Shown: piece after piece, positions 8,891-17,097 of the stretch | Position numbering within the stretch: the first letter of the stretch is position 1 | How the letters are laid out: the number at the start of each line of letters is the position of its first letter | Source: Desulfobacter sp. | GTDB lineage: Bacteria; Desulfobacterota; Desulfobacteria; Desulfobacterales; Desulfobacteraceae | Reading direction: 5' to 3' | Length of the DNA: 64,000 nucleotides | NCBI GenBank assembly: GCA_028768525.1 | Contig: CP054837.1 | Span: forward strand, 124,001 to 188,000 | Made by a program: the position numbers and the translations under genes | Notes under the pieces: model-generated | What the model was told of the DNA's origin: nothing | Seen by the model: the letters and a program-made list of their open reading frames with translations, nothing else | Databases searched by the model: none

Positions 8891-9636
8891 TCAATGATCG
8901 GGATCAGATAGACACCAATCTTAAAAGCCTCCATATGCCGACCATGCGCCGCAGTTATGAAGAAATGGCGGATCAGGCCAGGGCGGAGGCATGGGGATAT
9001 GAAAAGTACCTCTTACAATTGTTGAGTCTCGAATGCGAAGTCCGCTGGCAGAACCGGATATCACGTAACCTGAGGGCATCCAAGTTGCCATCTTCCAAGA
9101 CATTTGAGAATTTTGATAAAAAGCGCCTCCCCTTAAAGGTTGCCAATCATTTAAGTGTCCTGGTCAACGGCGCTTTTTTAGAGCGCTGTGAAAACATCCT
9201 GGCCTTTGGTAATCCGGGTAGCGGGAAAACCCATCTGCTCTGTGCCATTGGCCATGAATTAATTGCAAAGGGTAAGCAGGTTCTTTTTATCTCATGCAGT
9301 CAGCTCGTCCAGGATCTGCTGATTGCCAAAAGGGATCTTGAGCTAACCAAAAAACTCAAATCCCTCTCCAGGTTTGATGCTGTGATTATAGATGACATTG
9401 GGTATGTCCAACAAAGCCGGGGAGAAATGGAAGTGCTGTTTACCTTTTTGGCGGAACGGTATGAACAGGGCAGCCTGATGATCACGAGCAATCTTCCGTT
9501 CTCTAAGTGGGAACAGATTTTTAAGGACCCTATGACAACGGCAGCAGCCATCGACAGACTCGTTCATCACAGTATCATCCTTGAATTGAATGTGGAAAGC
9601 TATCGCATGGAACAGGCTAAAATGGAGGCCGAATAA
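8887..9636 (+). CDS. istB: IS21 helper ATPase IstB
   Basis: A 249-aa AAA+ ATPase of the DnaC/IstB type that assists IstA in target choice and assembly. Walker A is FGNPGSGKTHLLCA, Walker B is AVIIDDIGYV, followed by a sensor-1 Asn in MITSNLPFSKW. The N-terminal helical domain is intact. It overlaps istA by 4 nt and ends in a TAATG overlap with the next ORF. It appears functional. Confidence 0.93.
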   Translation: MINDRDQIDTNLKSLHMPTMRRSYEEMADQARAEAWGYEKYLLQLLSLECEVRWQNRISRNLRASKLPSSKTFENFDKKRLPLKVANHLSVLVNGAFLERCENILAFGNPGSGKTHLLCAIGHELIAKGKQVLFISCSQLVQDLLIAKRDLELTKKLKSLSRFDAVIIDDIGYVQQSRGEMEVLFTFLAERYEQGSLMITSNLPFSKWEQIFKDPMTTAAAIDRLVHHSIILELNVESYRMEQAKMEAE

Positions 9637-9854
9637 TGATCGAGACCAGATATACCAGGCAGGAGATTGTTGAGATTATTAAAATGATCCGACTGGATTT
9701 ATACAATCGAGGCCTGAACTGCGGTGCCGGTGCTATCAGCAAGGAGATGGAAGCGGAAAATATTGAACCAATGCCGTCAGCAAGCACTATCGGACGGATA
9801 CTATCGATAGAGGGCTTAACCCATGGAAGAACCGGGTTTTGTGATGGTAATTAA
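9636..9854 (+). CDS. Third ORF of the IS21 element, HTH-like, unknown
   Basis: A 72-aa ORF whose ATG overlaps the istB stop codon, so it is read as part of the istAB transcript. The sequence has a helix-rich start (RYTRQEIVEIIKMIRLDLYN) and a possible HTH (ISKEME..PSASTIGRILSIEGLTHGRTG) resembling the N-terminal part of integrase-type proteins. No catalytic domain follows; the remaining ~300 bp to the IS end is not coding. It may be a shortened accessory transposition protein. Confidence 0.5.
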   Translation: MIETRYTRQEIVEIIKMIRLDLYNRGLNCGAGAISKEMEAENIEPMPSASTIGRILSIEGLTHGRTGFCDGN

Positions 9855-10160
9855 AAGGACTTTTTACCGGATTATAATGGGGGCCAGCCCCCAAACCCCC
9901 GGAGTTTAGCGCATTATAGACCAAAGTATGAGAGCAAAAAGCGAAAGGCCGTACGTGGAAAATACGGCCCCTCATACTTCAGTCACCTTCTCGGCGCTCA
10001 GGTTGCTCTCCAGCATAGCCTTATCCTCCGGAAGGATGGTCTTAAAAAACATAATCAGAATTGTTTTGCAAGTATTTTTTAATGAAATTAAATGGTTACG
10101 CAGGTTGGGGAACGGGAGTTTTAATTGTCGTTGAAGGAAAAAAATATTTGTCGTTGATCA
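9855..10160. other. Non-coding right end of the IS21 element
   Basis: No gene. It holds an inverted pair GTATGAG/CTCATAC around 9926-9980 and the right-hand end repeats (TTTTAATTGTCGTTG and TTGTCGTTGATCA) that mirror the left end. Confidence 0.6.
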
Positions 10161-11339
10161 TGGGACCATTTTGTTGCTATGCTTTTCTGTCAAGTTGCCC
10201 AGGCAAAGAGCCTGAGGGAAATCAGTGGGGGCCTTGCCTGCTGCATGGGGAAACTGCGCCACCTCGGTGTATCCTCGGCGCCAAGTAAATCAACGTTGTC
10301 TTATGCTAATAAGAACCGCTCATGGCAGCTGTTTCAAGATCTTTTCTATGATACCTTTGAATTTTGTCGCAAACATTCACCTGGTGGTCACAAATTCAGG
10401 TTCAAAAACAAACTGCTTTCTTTGGACAGCACAACAATATCCTTGTGTCTCAGTCTTTTCCCCTGGGCAGAATTCCGTCGTACGAAAGGTGCCGTTAAAC
10501 TTCATCTGCTACTGGATCATGATGGCTACCTGCCTTCCTATGCTTACATATCAAATGGCAAGAATCACGAATCCAAATATGCCAAAAGATTCCCGCTCGC
10601 ACCAGGATCAATTATCACAATGGACCGTGGATATAACGATTACAGCCTGTTTGCTTCCTGGACAGCACAAGATGTATTTTTTGTGACCAGGCTGAAAACC
10701 AATGCAGCTTATGAGGTGTTATCAGAGCGTGAGCTACCTCTTCGGAGAAACATTCTCTCAGATGAAATGATCAAGTTTACCGGCCACAATGCCCGGAAAG
10801 CATGTCCATTCATATTGCGGAGAATCGTTGTTTGGGATGCGGATAACCAGCGGGAAATCATTTTGCTGACAAATCATTATAAATTCGGAGCAACCACCAT
10901 CTCGTCTATCTATAAGGATCGCTGGCAAATCGAATTGTTTTTCAAGGCCATAAAACAGAATCTGAGAATCAAGACCTTTGTCGGAACGAGTGAGAATGCC
11001 TTGTACACACAGATTTGGACAGCATTAATTGCCATGCTGCTGATCAAATTTCTACAACTCAAATCAAAATTTGGTTGGTCTTTATCCAACTTGATCGCTT
11101 TTTTGAGATGGAACCTGTTCAGCTACAGGGATCTTTGGAAATGGCTCGATAAACCGTTTGAGACCGTGCCGACGACCCCACCGCCAGTACAGATGGAATT
11201 GCCTTTTAAAAGGTTCTGAAAATATAGGAAACGAAAATTGGGACCTGTTTTTTGAAATGCAAACCTGATGCGTGATTAAAAGGGTTTTTGATGACAAAAA
11301 ATTCGGATTGCAATTTATTTTGGACAGTAATGGTGAATC

Positions 11340-11582
11340 ATGAAACCTGTCGAATGGAAAGAAGGTGATGGCTACTCCGTAAAAATCGGTTATATCAACC
11401 CAAACAACCAGAGGTGCTGTGGGCATTGTGGGGTCAAAGGGAATGATAACAATCCATTTGCTTACAAGACTGAATGCATCCTTTGCGGATACGTCTATGG
11501 GGTCAATGGCTCAGATATGCATGACAGAAAATGCCCTAAGTGTCAGGATGGCAAACCAGGGATTCGATATTGGAGGGAGTAG
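11340..11582 (+). CDS. Small double zinc-ribbon protein, unknown
   Basis: An 80-aa protein with three CxxC pairs (CGHC, CILC, CPKC) and a conserved-looking C-terminus (KCPKCQDGKPGIRYW). The spacing suggests one or two zinc-ribbons, probably for nucleic-acid or protein binding. The IS4 element inserted exactly over its start: the right target duplication ends inside the ATG, so the coding sequence survived but its original upstream region is now 4.3 kb away. Without the insertion the leader would read AAAGGGTGAATCATG, with a ribosome-binding site. I know similar small proteins near mobile-element recombinases but no function for them. Confidence 0.6.
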   Translation: MKPVEWKEGDGYSVKIGYINPNNQRCCGHCGVKGNDNNPFAYKTECILCGYVYGVNGSDMHDRKCPKCQDGKPGIRYWRE

Positions 11583-11708
11583 CAGAACTGGTGTAATGTG
11601 ATGAACCCATCTTAAAACTCGTTAACTTTATGACATTTGTTAACAAGCTGCAAAACTCCCGTATTCCTTATCACAAAGGCTTTTCCACTGTTTTGGGCAA
11701 ATTTCTGG

Positions 11709-11737
11709 TTGACATCACCTTTTTAACTGGTTAAGAA
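11709..11737 (+). promoter_or_regulatory. Possible sigma-70 promoter for the small recombinase
   Basis: TTGACA at 11709-11714, a 17-nt spacer, then TAAGAA at 11732-11737. Upstream, two GTTAAC palindromes (11621-11626 and 11639-11644) lie 18 nt apart and could be protein-binding sites. Confidence 0.35.
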
Positions 11738-11786
11738 ATACATATCCAAGCACAAAATCTTAACTAATCCTAAAAAGGTGTTCAGC

Positions 11787-12383
11787 ATGAAAAAGAAACA
11801 GAATTTCAACCACCCTAAAGCAGGATCTCGAATAGCTGTAGAACCCATCAGATCCACCAAGGACATCAAAGCCATTAAAAAGCTGCTGGCAGACAAACCA
11901 AGGGATCTGTGTCTTTTTACCCTGGGGATTAACACAAATTTACGGGCATCTGATTTGCTACGGATCAAGGTCAATCGGGTATCCCACCTGAAGCCTGGGG
12001 ATGAGTTAGACCTGAAGGAGAAAAAGACCGGAAAGGCCAGAAAGATCACCATCAACAAGACTGTCCATGAAGCAATTTCAAGGCTTCTGGAATTTGCAGA
12101 ACCCGATATGGAGGATTACCTGTTTAGCTCCCAAAGGGGTGATGTTCTGACTGTTCCCAGTTTATCCAGGCTTGTTAAAAATTGGTGCAAGATGATCAAC
12201 CTGAAGGGGAATTACGCCAGTCATACACTCCGTAAAACCTGGGGATATCATCAGCGGGTTTCGTTCAATGTGGGGATTCCTGAATTGATGGTATGCTTTA
12301 ACCACAGCACCCAAAGGCAGACATTGGATTATCTGTGTATCCAGCCTGAAGAAATAAAGTCGGTTTATTTGAATGAACTGTGA
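11787..12383 (+). CDS. Small tyrosine recombinase
   Basis: A 198-aa protein consisting essentially of the catalytic domain of tyrosine recombinases, with little or no core-binding domain. The active-site set is visible: Arg in TNLRASDLLRIK, Lys in EKKTGKARK, HxxR in SHTLRKTW, His in FNHSTQ and nucleophile Tyr in LDYLCIQ. ATG 11787 is chosen because AAAAAGG lies 8 nt upstream; an in-frame GTG is at 11778. Such short recombinases are common on plasmids and islands. Its target is unknown. Confidence 0.8.
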   Translation: MKKKQNFNHPKAGSRIAVEPIRSTKDIKAIKKLLADKPRDLCLFTLGINTNLRASDLLRIKVNRVSHLKPGDELDLKEKKTGKARKITINKTVHEAISRLLEFAEPDMEDYLFSSQRGDVLTVPSLSRLVKNWCKMINLKGNYASHTLRKTWGYHQRVSFNVGIPELMVCFNHSTQRQTLDYLCIQPEEIKSVYLNEL

Positions 12384-12544
12384 TTACCTGGGAAGGAGAA
12401 TCAGGGAAGTAGGCCCGGTCACATTCCCGCGATTGGGCTTCCTACATCACGTGTATATCGTTTAGCCTGAGAATGATACCTCCAGGCTCCCCACATATTC
12501 GGAACGTTGCCGTCAGGTCTGACACGAAGCCGTCGATATTGAGA

Positions 12545-13744
12545 TGAATTAGTTTAGATAAAATCTGACAGTCCTCTTGAAAAAAAGAGGGTTACCGGTT
12601 TTGATAAAGGTGACCAAACCAAAATATCAAAACAAGGAGTAACCCTCATGCTGCATGGTAGCAAAAAAATCATTAAACACAAAGTAGGACTTTTAAATCT
12701 GGCAGAAGAACTCGGTAATGTTTCTCAGGCTTGCAAAATTATGGGGCTTTCAAGAGATACGTTTTACCGATATAAAAATGCCGTAGATGATAATGGTCTC
12801 GATGCTCTCTTTGATCAAAATCGCAGAAAACCGAACCTTAAAAACAGAGTAGATGAAGCAACGGAAGACGCTGTTGTTGAATATGCTATTGAACAACCCG
12901 CACATGGCCAGGTCCGTGCAAGCAATGAGTTGCGAAAACGGGGTGTATTTATCTCACCAAGCGGTGTTAGAAGTGTCTGGCTTCGGCACCAGTTAGAATG
13001 CTTTAAAAAACGCCTTATAGCGCTTGAAAAGAGGATGGCCGACGAGAAGATGATTCTGACTGAAACACAGGTCCAGGCACTTGAACGCAAAAAGCAGGAT
13101 GATGCAGCCCACGGAGAAATTGAGACTTTCCACCCTGGCTACCTCGGATCCCAGGATACGTTTTACGTTGGGACGTTGAAAGGTGTTGGGCGAGTTTACC
13201 AGCAGACATTTGTTGATACATATTCCAAGGTCGCTTTTGCTAAACTCTATAACACCAAAACACCTATAACGTCAGCCGATCTGCTCAATGATCGGGTCCT
13301 CCCTTTTTTTGAAAACAACAAACTTCCAATGTTGAGAATTTTAACAGACAGAGGAACCGAGTACTGCGGTAAGGCCGAAAAGCATGATTATCAGCTATAT
13401 TTGGCGATTAACGACATTGATCACACCAAAACCAAGGCACGCCATCCACAGACAAATGGGATCTGTGAGCGATTTCATAAAACGATATTACAGGAATTTT
13501 ATCAGGTGACTTTTAGAAAAAAGATTTACACCGATATTCAAATGTTGCAAAGTGATCTGGACTCGTGGCTTTACTACTATAACAATGAGCGAACTCATCA
13601 AGGTAAAATGTGTTGTGGTAGGACTCCAATCGAGACCCTTGAAGAAGGAAGAACTATTTGTCAGGAAAAAATGATAGCTTAGATTTGACCTGACAGACAC
13701 CTTTTTAAAACCGGTATTTGTCAGATCAAGTCTGAACTACTACA
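12545..13744 (+). mobile_element. IS481-family insertion sequence
   Basis: 1200 bp with 26-bp imperfect inverted repeats: TGAATTAGTTTAGA...ATCTGACA on the left and TGTAGTAGTTCAGA...ATCTGACA from the right. A 7-bp target duplication ATTGAGA is at 12538-12544 and 13745-13751. One transposase gene fills it. A CCTCTT/AAGAGG hairpin lies just inside the left end. Confidence 0.85.
12648..13682 (+). CDS. IS481-family transposase
   Basis: A 344-aa DDE transposase. The N-terminal HTH (NVSQACKIMGLSRDTFYRY, about 25-45) is followed by an rve integrase core with Asp in VDTYSKVAF, Asp in LTDRGTEY and Glu in NGICERFHKT. ATG 12648 follows an AAGGAG site. Length and motifs are complete, so it is probably active; it interrupts the gene described at 12442-14059. 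Confidence 0.92.
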   Translation: MLHGSKKIIKHKVGLLNLAEELGNVSQACKIMGLSRDTFYRYKNAVDDNGLDALFDQNRRKPNLKNRVDEATEDAVVEYAIEQPAHGQVRASNELRKRGVFISPSGVRSVWLRHQLECFKKRLIALEKRMADEKMILTETQVQALERKKQDDAAHGEIETFHPGYLGSQDTFYVGTLKGVGRVYQQTFVDTYSKVAFAKLYNTKTPITSADLLNDRVLPFFENNKLPMLRILTDRGTEYCGKAEKHDYQLYLAINDIDHTKTKARHPQTNGICERFHKTILQEFYQVTFRKKIYTDIQMLQSDLDSWLYYYNNERTHQGKMCCGRTPIETLEEGRTICQEKMIA

Positions 13745-14059
13745 ATTGAGATCATACCAGATCTCTCCGATCTCCCCGAGGCCGTTCGGCTCCCACCGAT
13801 CAACCTCCTTCCGCTGTGTGATGTCAGTCGGTTTGCCCTGTACCGTGACCTTCTGTTTAGGCAAAGCGTCCCCGTAGCCCTTCACCACCTTCCGGTACAG
13901 CTCCGGCGTCCACGCCATTTCCGAAACCTGATCAGTGAAATAGAATGCAGCGTGATAGTCCTCCGCCTCCATTAGCGCGGCCCATTCATCAATGACAGCA
14001 ATCAGCCTCTCGTCCGATATGTCATTTGGTAGCGGTTTCATCTTCTCCTGCCCAACCAT

Positions 14060-14374
14060 TAATTATCAGTTCAACTTTCCCTGTACAACCCCTTAGCCAA
14101 TTGGACATTATCCTGATCCGCTCCCGAAATTCAAGGGGAAATAAACCCAAATGACGCTCCTACGCAAAAAGCCTGGGGGATTACACAACCCAGAAAATTC
14201 TATGCAAGCAGGAACGCCATTTGGATGATCTAAAATGATTTATCTGCAATATATCCTTTACCAGTAAAACAATTTGGACAAAGCGAACAGACATTCTTTA
14301 TTACCCAACGCCCTGATAAATCACGATATTTCTATTAATTTCAAGTACTTATAAATAATATTGTTTAGATATCC
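14060..14374. other. Intergenic region with a possible gene remnant
   Basis: No full gene. On the minus strand at about 14235-14330 a short open stretch encodes a Cys-rich peptide (VCSLCPNCFTGKGY) without a start codon, possibly the tail of a lost zinc-binding protein. Confidence 0.35.
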
Positions 14375-15985
14375 CTATCCCCAGTTATTAAGGATTCCAT
14401 CAGCAATAGCGTCAAGTTCCAAGCCAATACAGCGACTGCTCCGGTCAATATGGTTAATCCGGTTTAGATTGTACCGCATTGCTTCGGTATATGACCCGGA
14501 TACTTCAATGTTCTGGTGGAATACGTTCTGGAATTCAGACTTCATCACTTCGCCGCATTCATCGCAATACTCAATAGGGACAATGACAGAATCATGAATT
14601 GGAATTGCAGCAACGCCCTTATCAGCAAAATGCAGCAAAACCTTTTCCATGATCTGGCTGTCATAGTTCATCAGAATATTACCGATGCTGGCATCATCGA
14701 AGTACTTGGCAATGGGTTTGTGTTTCTCCCGGATCTTCTGCATGACTGGGTCTATGTTTTTCTTCAGGATCTTGATTGGGGGTTCAGGTATCGGCTTGTT
14801 CTGCCTTTTGGCTTTGATCTTCTTCTTGGTTCAATCATTATTTAAAGACTGGAACGCCTTAACTTCATTTTTAGCATTGATCATGGTTAGCATAATATCT
14901 TTGAAAAATTTCCGGTATGGGCAAGCAGAAAGGTTATCCCAGTCATGGGGAAATCCTTCCAAAGTGTACAGATCTTCTGAGGGAATCTGTTTTCCTTCCA
15001 GGGCATAAAGCATAGACGGGTGCAGGCTTTTAAAATCCCTTTCAACTGTGAACATCCGATCTATCATAAGCTTGGGCCGGTATTCTTTGGGTATGCTCTG
15101 AACTCATATGCCATACCACCGACCATGCCGGTCAAATCTTCTGTCATGGAATACTCGGTACAGGTATTTAGAAGCCAGGTCTACTGGGCATTTGTCTGGG
15201 TCACGATTAAGTAACCAATTCATTTCCCTGAACTCAGCTTCAGTGATATCCAGTTCAATATCTGCCCTGGCTAACACGGCATTGATCTTGGCTACATTAG
15301 CAGCAAGCTTCTTTGCTTTTCTTCAGAGCCGATCGGGAATGGGTGCACTGTTTCTAAATTTCTTTGGTCTAAGTTTCCCATTCCACTGCTTCACCTTCTT
15401 TTCATGCCGCTTTCCCTTCATACGAATTGTGGTGATATTTTTATAATCTCTTACAATCTGTAGGGGTATGGACTTGCTGCCTTCAGAATCAGTACCAGTT
15501 ACAGGTGGGGATTGTGCTGGTGGTAGCAGTTCCCGTATAAGCTCAAGCAGATTTCAGGTAGCCTTCATCTTAGACGGCTGTGCTTCCCAACAATCCGATT
15601 CCGGGTAGCCGGTTATCAGTTCAATGAAATCATGGTCATAAAGGAAATTTCTGATCTTAACCACACTGGAAGTAGAAAACCTGAACCCCTTTGTTCTCCG
15701 TTTATAATGGTAAAAGTCATTACCAGCCAGAAAACCAGTCCAAACATCTTCATCAACTTGACTTGCAGCTAGCAGATTACAGAGGATTACATCCAAGTTA
15801 TTCCTCAACTTAGCCTGATATTTAAGTTGATATGGGATCACATACCGATCCCTAAAATCTTGTTTCATCTTGTTGAACATTCAGTCCACTACAATTACAA
15901 ATTCAGGATTAGTACAGTGTTTATGTCTGTCTAACCACCAGTAATTTAAATAAGAACCATTTTTCTTGTTATTGTTAGTTTCCAA
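14375..15985 (-). pseudogene. Polymerase-like ORF with five in-frame UGA codons (recoded gene or pseudogene)
   Basis: A single frame of 537 codons from a TTG at 15985 (GGAAAGG 11 nt upstream) to TAG at 14375, broken only by TGA at 15881, 15554, 15323, 15104 and 14831; there is no TAA, no TAG and no frameshift. The protein resembles a mobile-element family with a polymerase-A-like palm: GRWYGI-UGA-VQSIPKEYR, then DFKSLHPSMLYALEG (motif A-like Asp), then GNILMNYDSQIMEKVLLHF and IPIHDSVIVP (motif C-like His-Asp). In related proteins as I remember them the UGA at codon 294 aligns with a Trp. At least nine ordinary TGG Trp codons are also present. If UGA is stop here, the gene is dead; if sense, it is a complete replication-type enzyme. 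Confidence 0.6.
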
Positions 15986-16010
15986 TTGAGTTATTTCCTT
16001 TCCAATATTT

Positions 16011-16263
16011 TATTTAACCTCTGTAGATTTATACCTGTATCCAAGAGTAAATAACTTACCTTCTATTACTCCGGGGTATACGGATAACATCTATTTATAT
16101 TTAACTATACCACAATGTTACGTCATACTTAGCATTCTCCCTAAAAGCTACCGATGCCCAGCGAAGAAGGGGCCTCACAGCACCAAACCCACAGAAACAT
16201 TCCTCCTGTGAGGTATCCCTCCCGCTGGAAGTCAGGGAACTTACCGGTTATTGATGATGGGCA
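16011..16263. other. Non-coding or unrecognised stretch with a stem-loop
   Basis: No supported gene. A perfect 8-bp inverted repeat CCTCACAG/CTGTGAGG (16173-16180 and 16206-16213) encloses a 25-nt loop. Stop-free stretches occur on both strands here but none has a convincing start. The minus strand continues open after the stop of the upstream small ORF. Confidence 0.35.
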
Positions 16264-16410
16264 TTACCACCCAGGTATACGTACCCACAGGAGTACAATA
16301 CAAGGGGCCAATGTCAGGATTCTGATTTTGTATGAGATGACCTTTCCGATCATCTTTTGGCGAAGGGCTTTGGTAGGTCAGATGAAATGTATTCGATAGA
16401 GGTTCTTCAT
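16264..16410 (-). pseudogene. Small membrane-protein ORF with one in-frame UGA
   Basis: A 48-codon frame starting at ATG 16410, one base after the TAA of the HTH gene, and ending in TAA. It reads MKNLYRIHFI, then UGA at codon 11 (16378-16380), then PTKALRQKMIGKVIS and a hydrophobic segment (ILTLAPCIVLLWV). With UGA read as sense it is a plausible single-span membrane protein with a basic N-terminal side. Tight coupling to the HTH gene supports a real gene, but the ribosome-binding site is weak. It may also be decayed. Confidence 0.35.
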
Positions 16411-16411
16411 G

Positions 16412-16636
16412 TTAGTCTTGTCTCGCATCCAGCTTCATGCCGTATAGCAGCGTTTCTATCCGTTGCTCATGCTGTTCCTGCATCTTATAAGTTCCATTCA
16501 GCATATTCAGCAGGTATGGGTAAGTGAGGTCCAAATAATTTGCCACGGTTGCAATTGAAACACCATGCTTCTTCAGTTCTGATTTCAAGGGGTGTTGTTT
16601 GGGTTTAAACTCGTCCAAATTGATTCATTTTGCCAT
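16412..16636 (-). CDS. Small HTH regulator with UGA at codon 4
   Basis: The best-placed start is ATG 16636 behind AAGGAG (8-nt gap), but codon 4 is TGA: MAK-UGA-INLDEF. The rest is a 70-residue helix-turn-helix protein of the XRE/Cro size class (SELKKHGVSIATVANYLDLT, then YPYLLNMLNGTYKM) ending in TAA. If UGA stops, translation would need the TTG at 16618, which has no ribosome-binding site. The gene lies 160 nt downstream of a strong promoter embedded in an inverted repeat and is the obvious candidate repressor of it. Confidence 0.55.
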
Positions 16637-16797
16637 TGGTAACTCTCCTTTTTAAAGGTGTTGTGTTTTTCGTTGACGGCCAGATCAGCCAGCAGCACGA
16701 ATTTGGTGTGGGTTTGGTTGTCCTCATACCAAATAAGACTAATAGGCGGGCAGCTAAAATGGATGGGGACAAGGAAGAGGTGTAGATCTACTTCCAT
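16585..16797 (-). CDS. Small ORF at the promoter, doubtful
   Basis: A 70-aa ORF (MEVDLHLFLVPIHFSCPPIS...) whose ATG at 16797 lies about 6 nt after the -10 box, so it would be translated from a leaderless mRNA. It overlaps the HTH gene by about 50 nt in another frame and ends in TGA. No family is recognised. It may simply be an open frame in the leader. Confidence 0.25.
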   Translation of the reverse strand: MEVDLHLFLVPIHFSCPPISLIWYEDNQTHTKFVLLADLAVNEKHNTFKKESYQWQNESIWTSLNPNNTP

Positions 16798-16798
16798 A

Positions 16799-16831
16799 TG
16801 ACAAATATAATACATATATGCGATTTGTCAA
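16799..16831 (-). promoter_or_regulatory. Sigma-70 promoter inside an operator-like inverted repeat
   Basis: Reading the minus strand: TTGACA (16831-16826), 16-nt spacer, TATATT (16809-16804). A perfect 8-bp inverted repeat TGACAAAT/ATTTGTCA (16830-16823 and 16806-16799) brackets the promoter, with a CATATATG palindrome at the centre. This is a typical repressor-controlled mobile-element promoter. Confidence 0.65.
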
Positions 16832-17054
16832 GGAGCGGCACGCAAATTGCTTAACATTTTTTAGCACTTTTTCGGTGATAATCTAAATTTCCAATTCTAT
16901 GTTCATTTTATCTATTTAAAACTGATTATAATGACCATATTGCATTCGACCTATGGGGTAGTACCAGGAAAAACATAATGTGTTTTCTTTATGATGTAAA
17001 AACACATGTATTCGGACAAGAAATGGATTTCTCATTCCCAAGGGGAGGCAGCAT
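16832..17054. other. Intergenic region between integrase and regulator genes
   Basis: AT-rich and without a gene that I can support; both neighbours are on the minus strand. Confidence 0.4.
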
Positions 17055-17080
17055 TTAAAAATATTTGCGTGTGCAAATAT
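17055..17080 (-). terminator. Terminator after the island integrase
   Basis: On the minus strand ATATTTGC-ACAC-GCAAATAT followed by TTTTTA, 18 nt past the integrase TGA. It shows that UGA is used as a real stop for the integrase. Confidence 0.65.
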
Positions 17081-17097
17081 GGCTTTTTGCGGTTACT

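Larger units (their letters stand above)
7304..10160 (+). mobile_element. IS21-family insertion sequence with exact ends
   Basis: The termini are TGATCAGCGTC on the left and TGATCAACGAC read inward from the right. Each has an inner repeat with CGACAATTAAAA followed by TCCCG, typical of the multiple end repeats of IS21. A 7-bp target duplication TGGGACC is at 7297-7303 and 10161-10167. The element is 2857 bp and carries istA, istB and a third small ORF. Confidence 0.9.
7180..11219 (+). pseudogene. IS4-family transposase interrupted by IS21
   Basis: The N-terminal piece starts at ATG 7180 behind an AAGGAG site (MMVRHASLFSQLVAFFNRNK, the DUF4372-like N-terminus) and breaks after ...KSWD at 7303. 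The C-terminal piece resumes at 10168 (HFVAMLFCQVAQAKSL) and ends at 11219. Joined, 124 + 1052 nt give 392 codons in one frame, so the gene was intact before IS21 arrived. DDE residues are visible: Asp in SLDSTT, Asp in MDRGYND, and the IS4 YREK signature in YKDRWQIELFFKAIK. As it stands, no full-length transposase can be made from this copy. Confidence 0.88.
7063..11332 (+). mobile_element. IS4-family insertion sequence, split by an IS21 element
   Basis: The ends are imperfect inverted repeats: CACTGTTGTCCAAAA at the left and, read on the other strand, CATTACTGTCCAAAA at the right. A 9-bp target duplication GTGAATCAT flanks it (7054-7062 and 11333-11341). Removing the IS21 insert and one copy of its 7-bp duplication leaves a 1406-bp element with one transposase frame, normal for this IS group. 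It landed over the start of the zinc-ribbon gene on its right. Confidence 0.85.
12442..14059 (-). pseudogene. DUF7668-like gene disrupted by an IS481-family element
   Basis: Codons 1-105 lie at 14059-13745 and codons 106-136 plus a TAG stop at 12537-12442. When the 1200-bp IS and one 7-bp target duplication are removed, the two pieces join in frame to a 136-aa protein (junction YDLN|IDGFVSDLTATFRI, ending LRLNDIHVM). The C-terminal LTATFRI...DIHVM pattern is what I recall of the DUF7668 family; function unknown. The current truncated frame runs six codons into the IS. The disruption looks recent because both pieces are otherwise intact. Confidence 0.8.

Noticed and set aside
16154..16399. Plus-strand 81-aa open frame
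   Set aside because: Opposite to the operon, no ribosome-binding site, no recognisable domain, overlaps the membrane ORF and stem-loop.
14375..16636. Selenocysteine insertion at the UGA codons
   Set aside because: Seven UGAs in three small genes, no SECIS-like hairpin at the expected place after each, and no Cys at the corresponding positions that I can infer.
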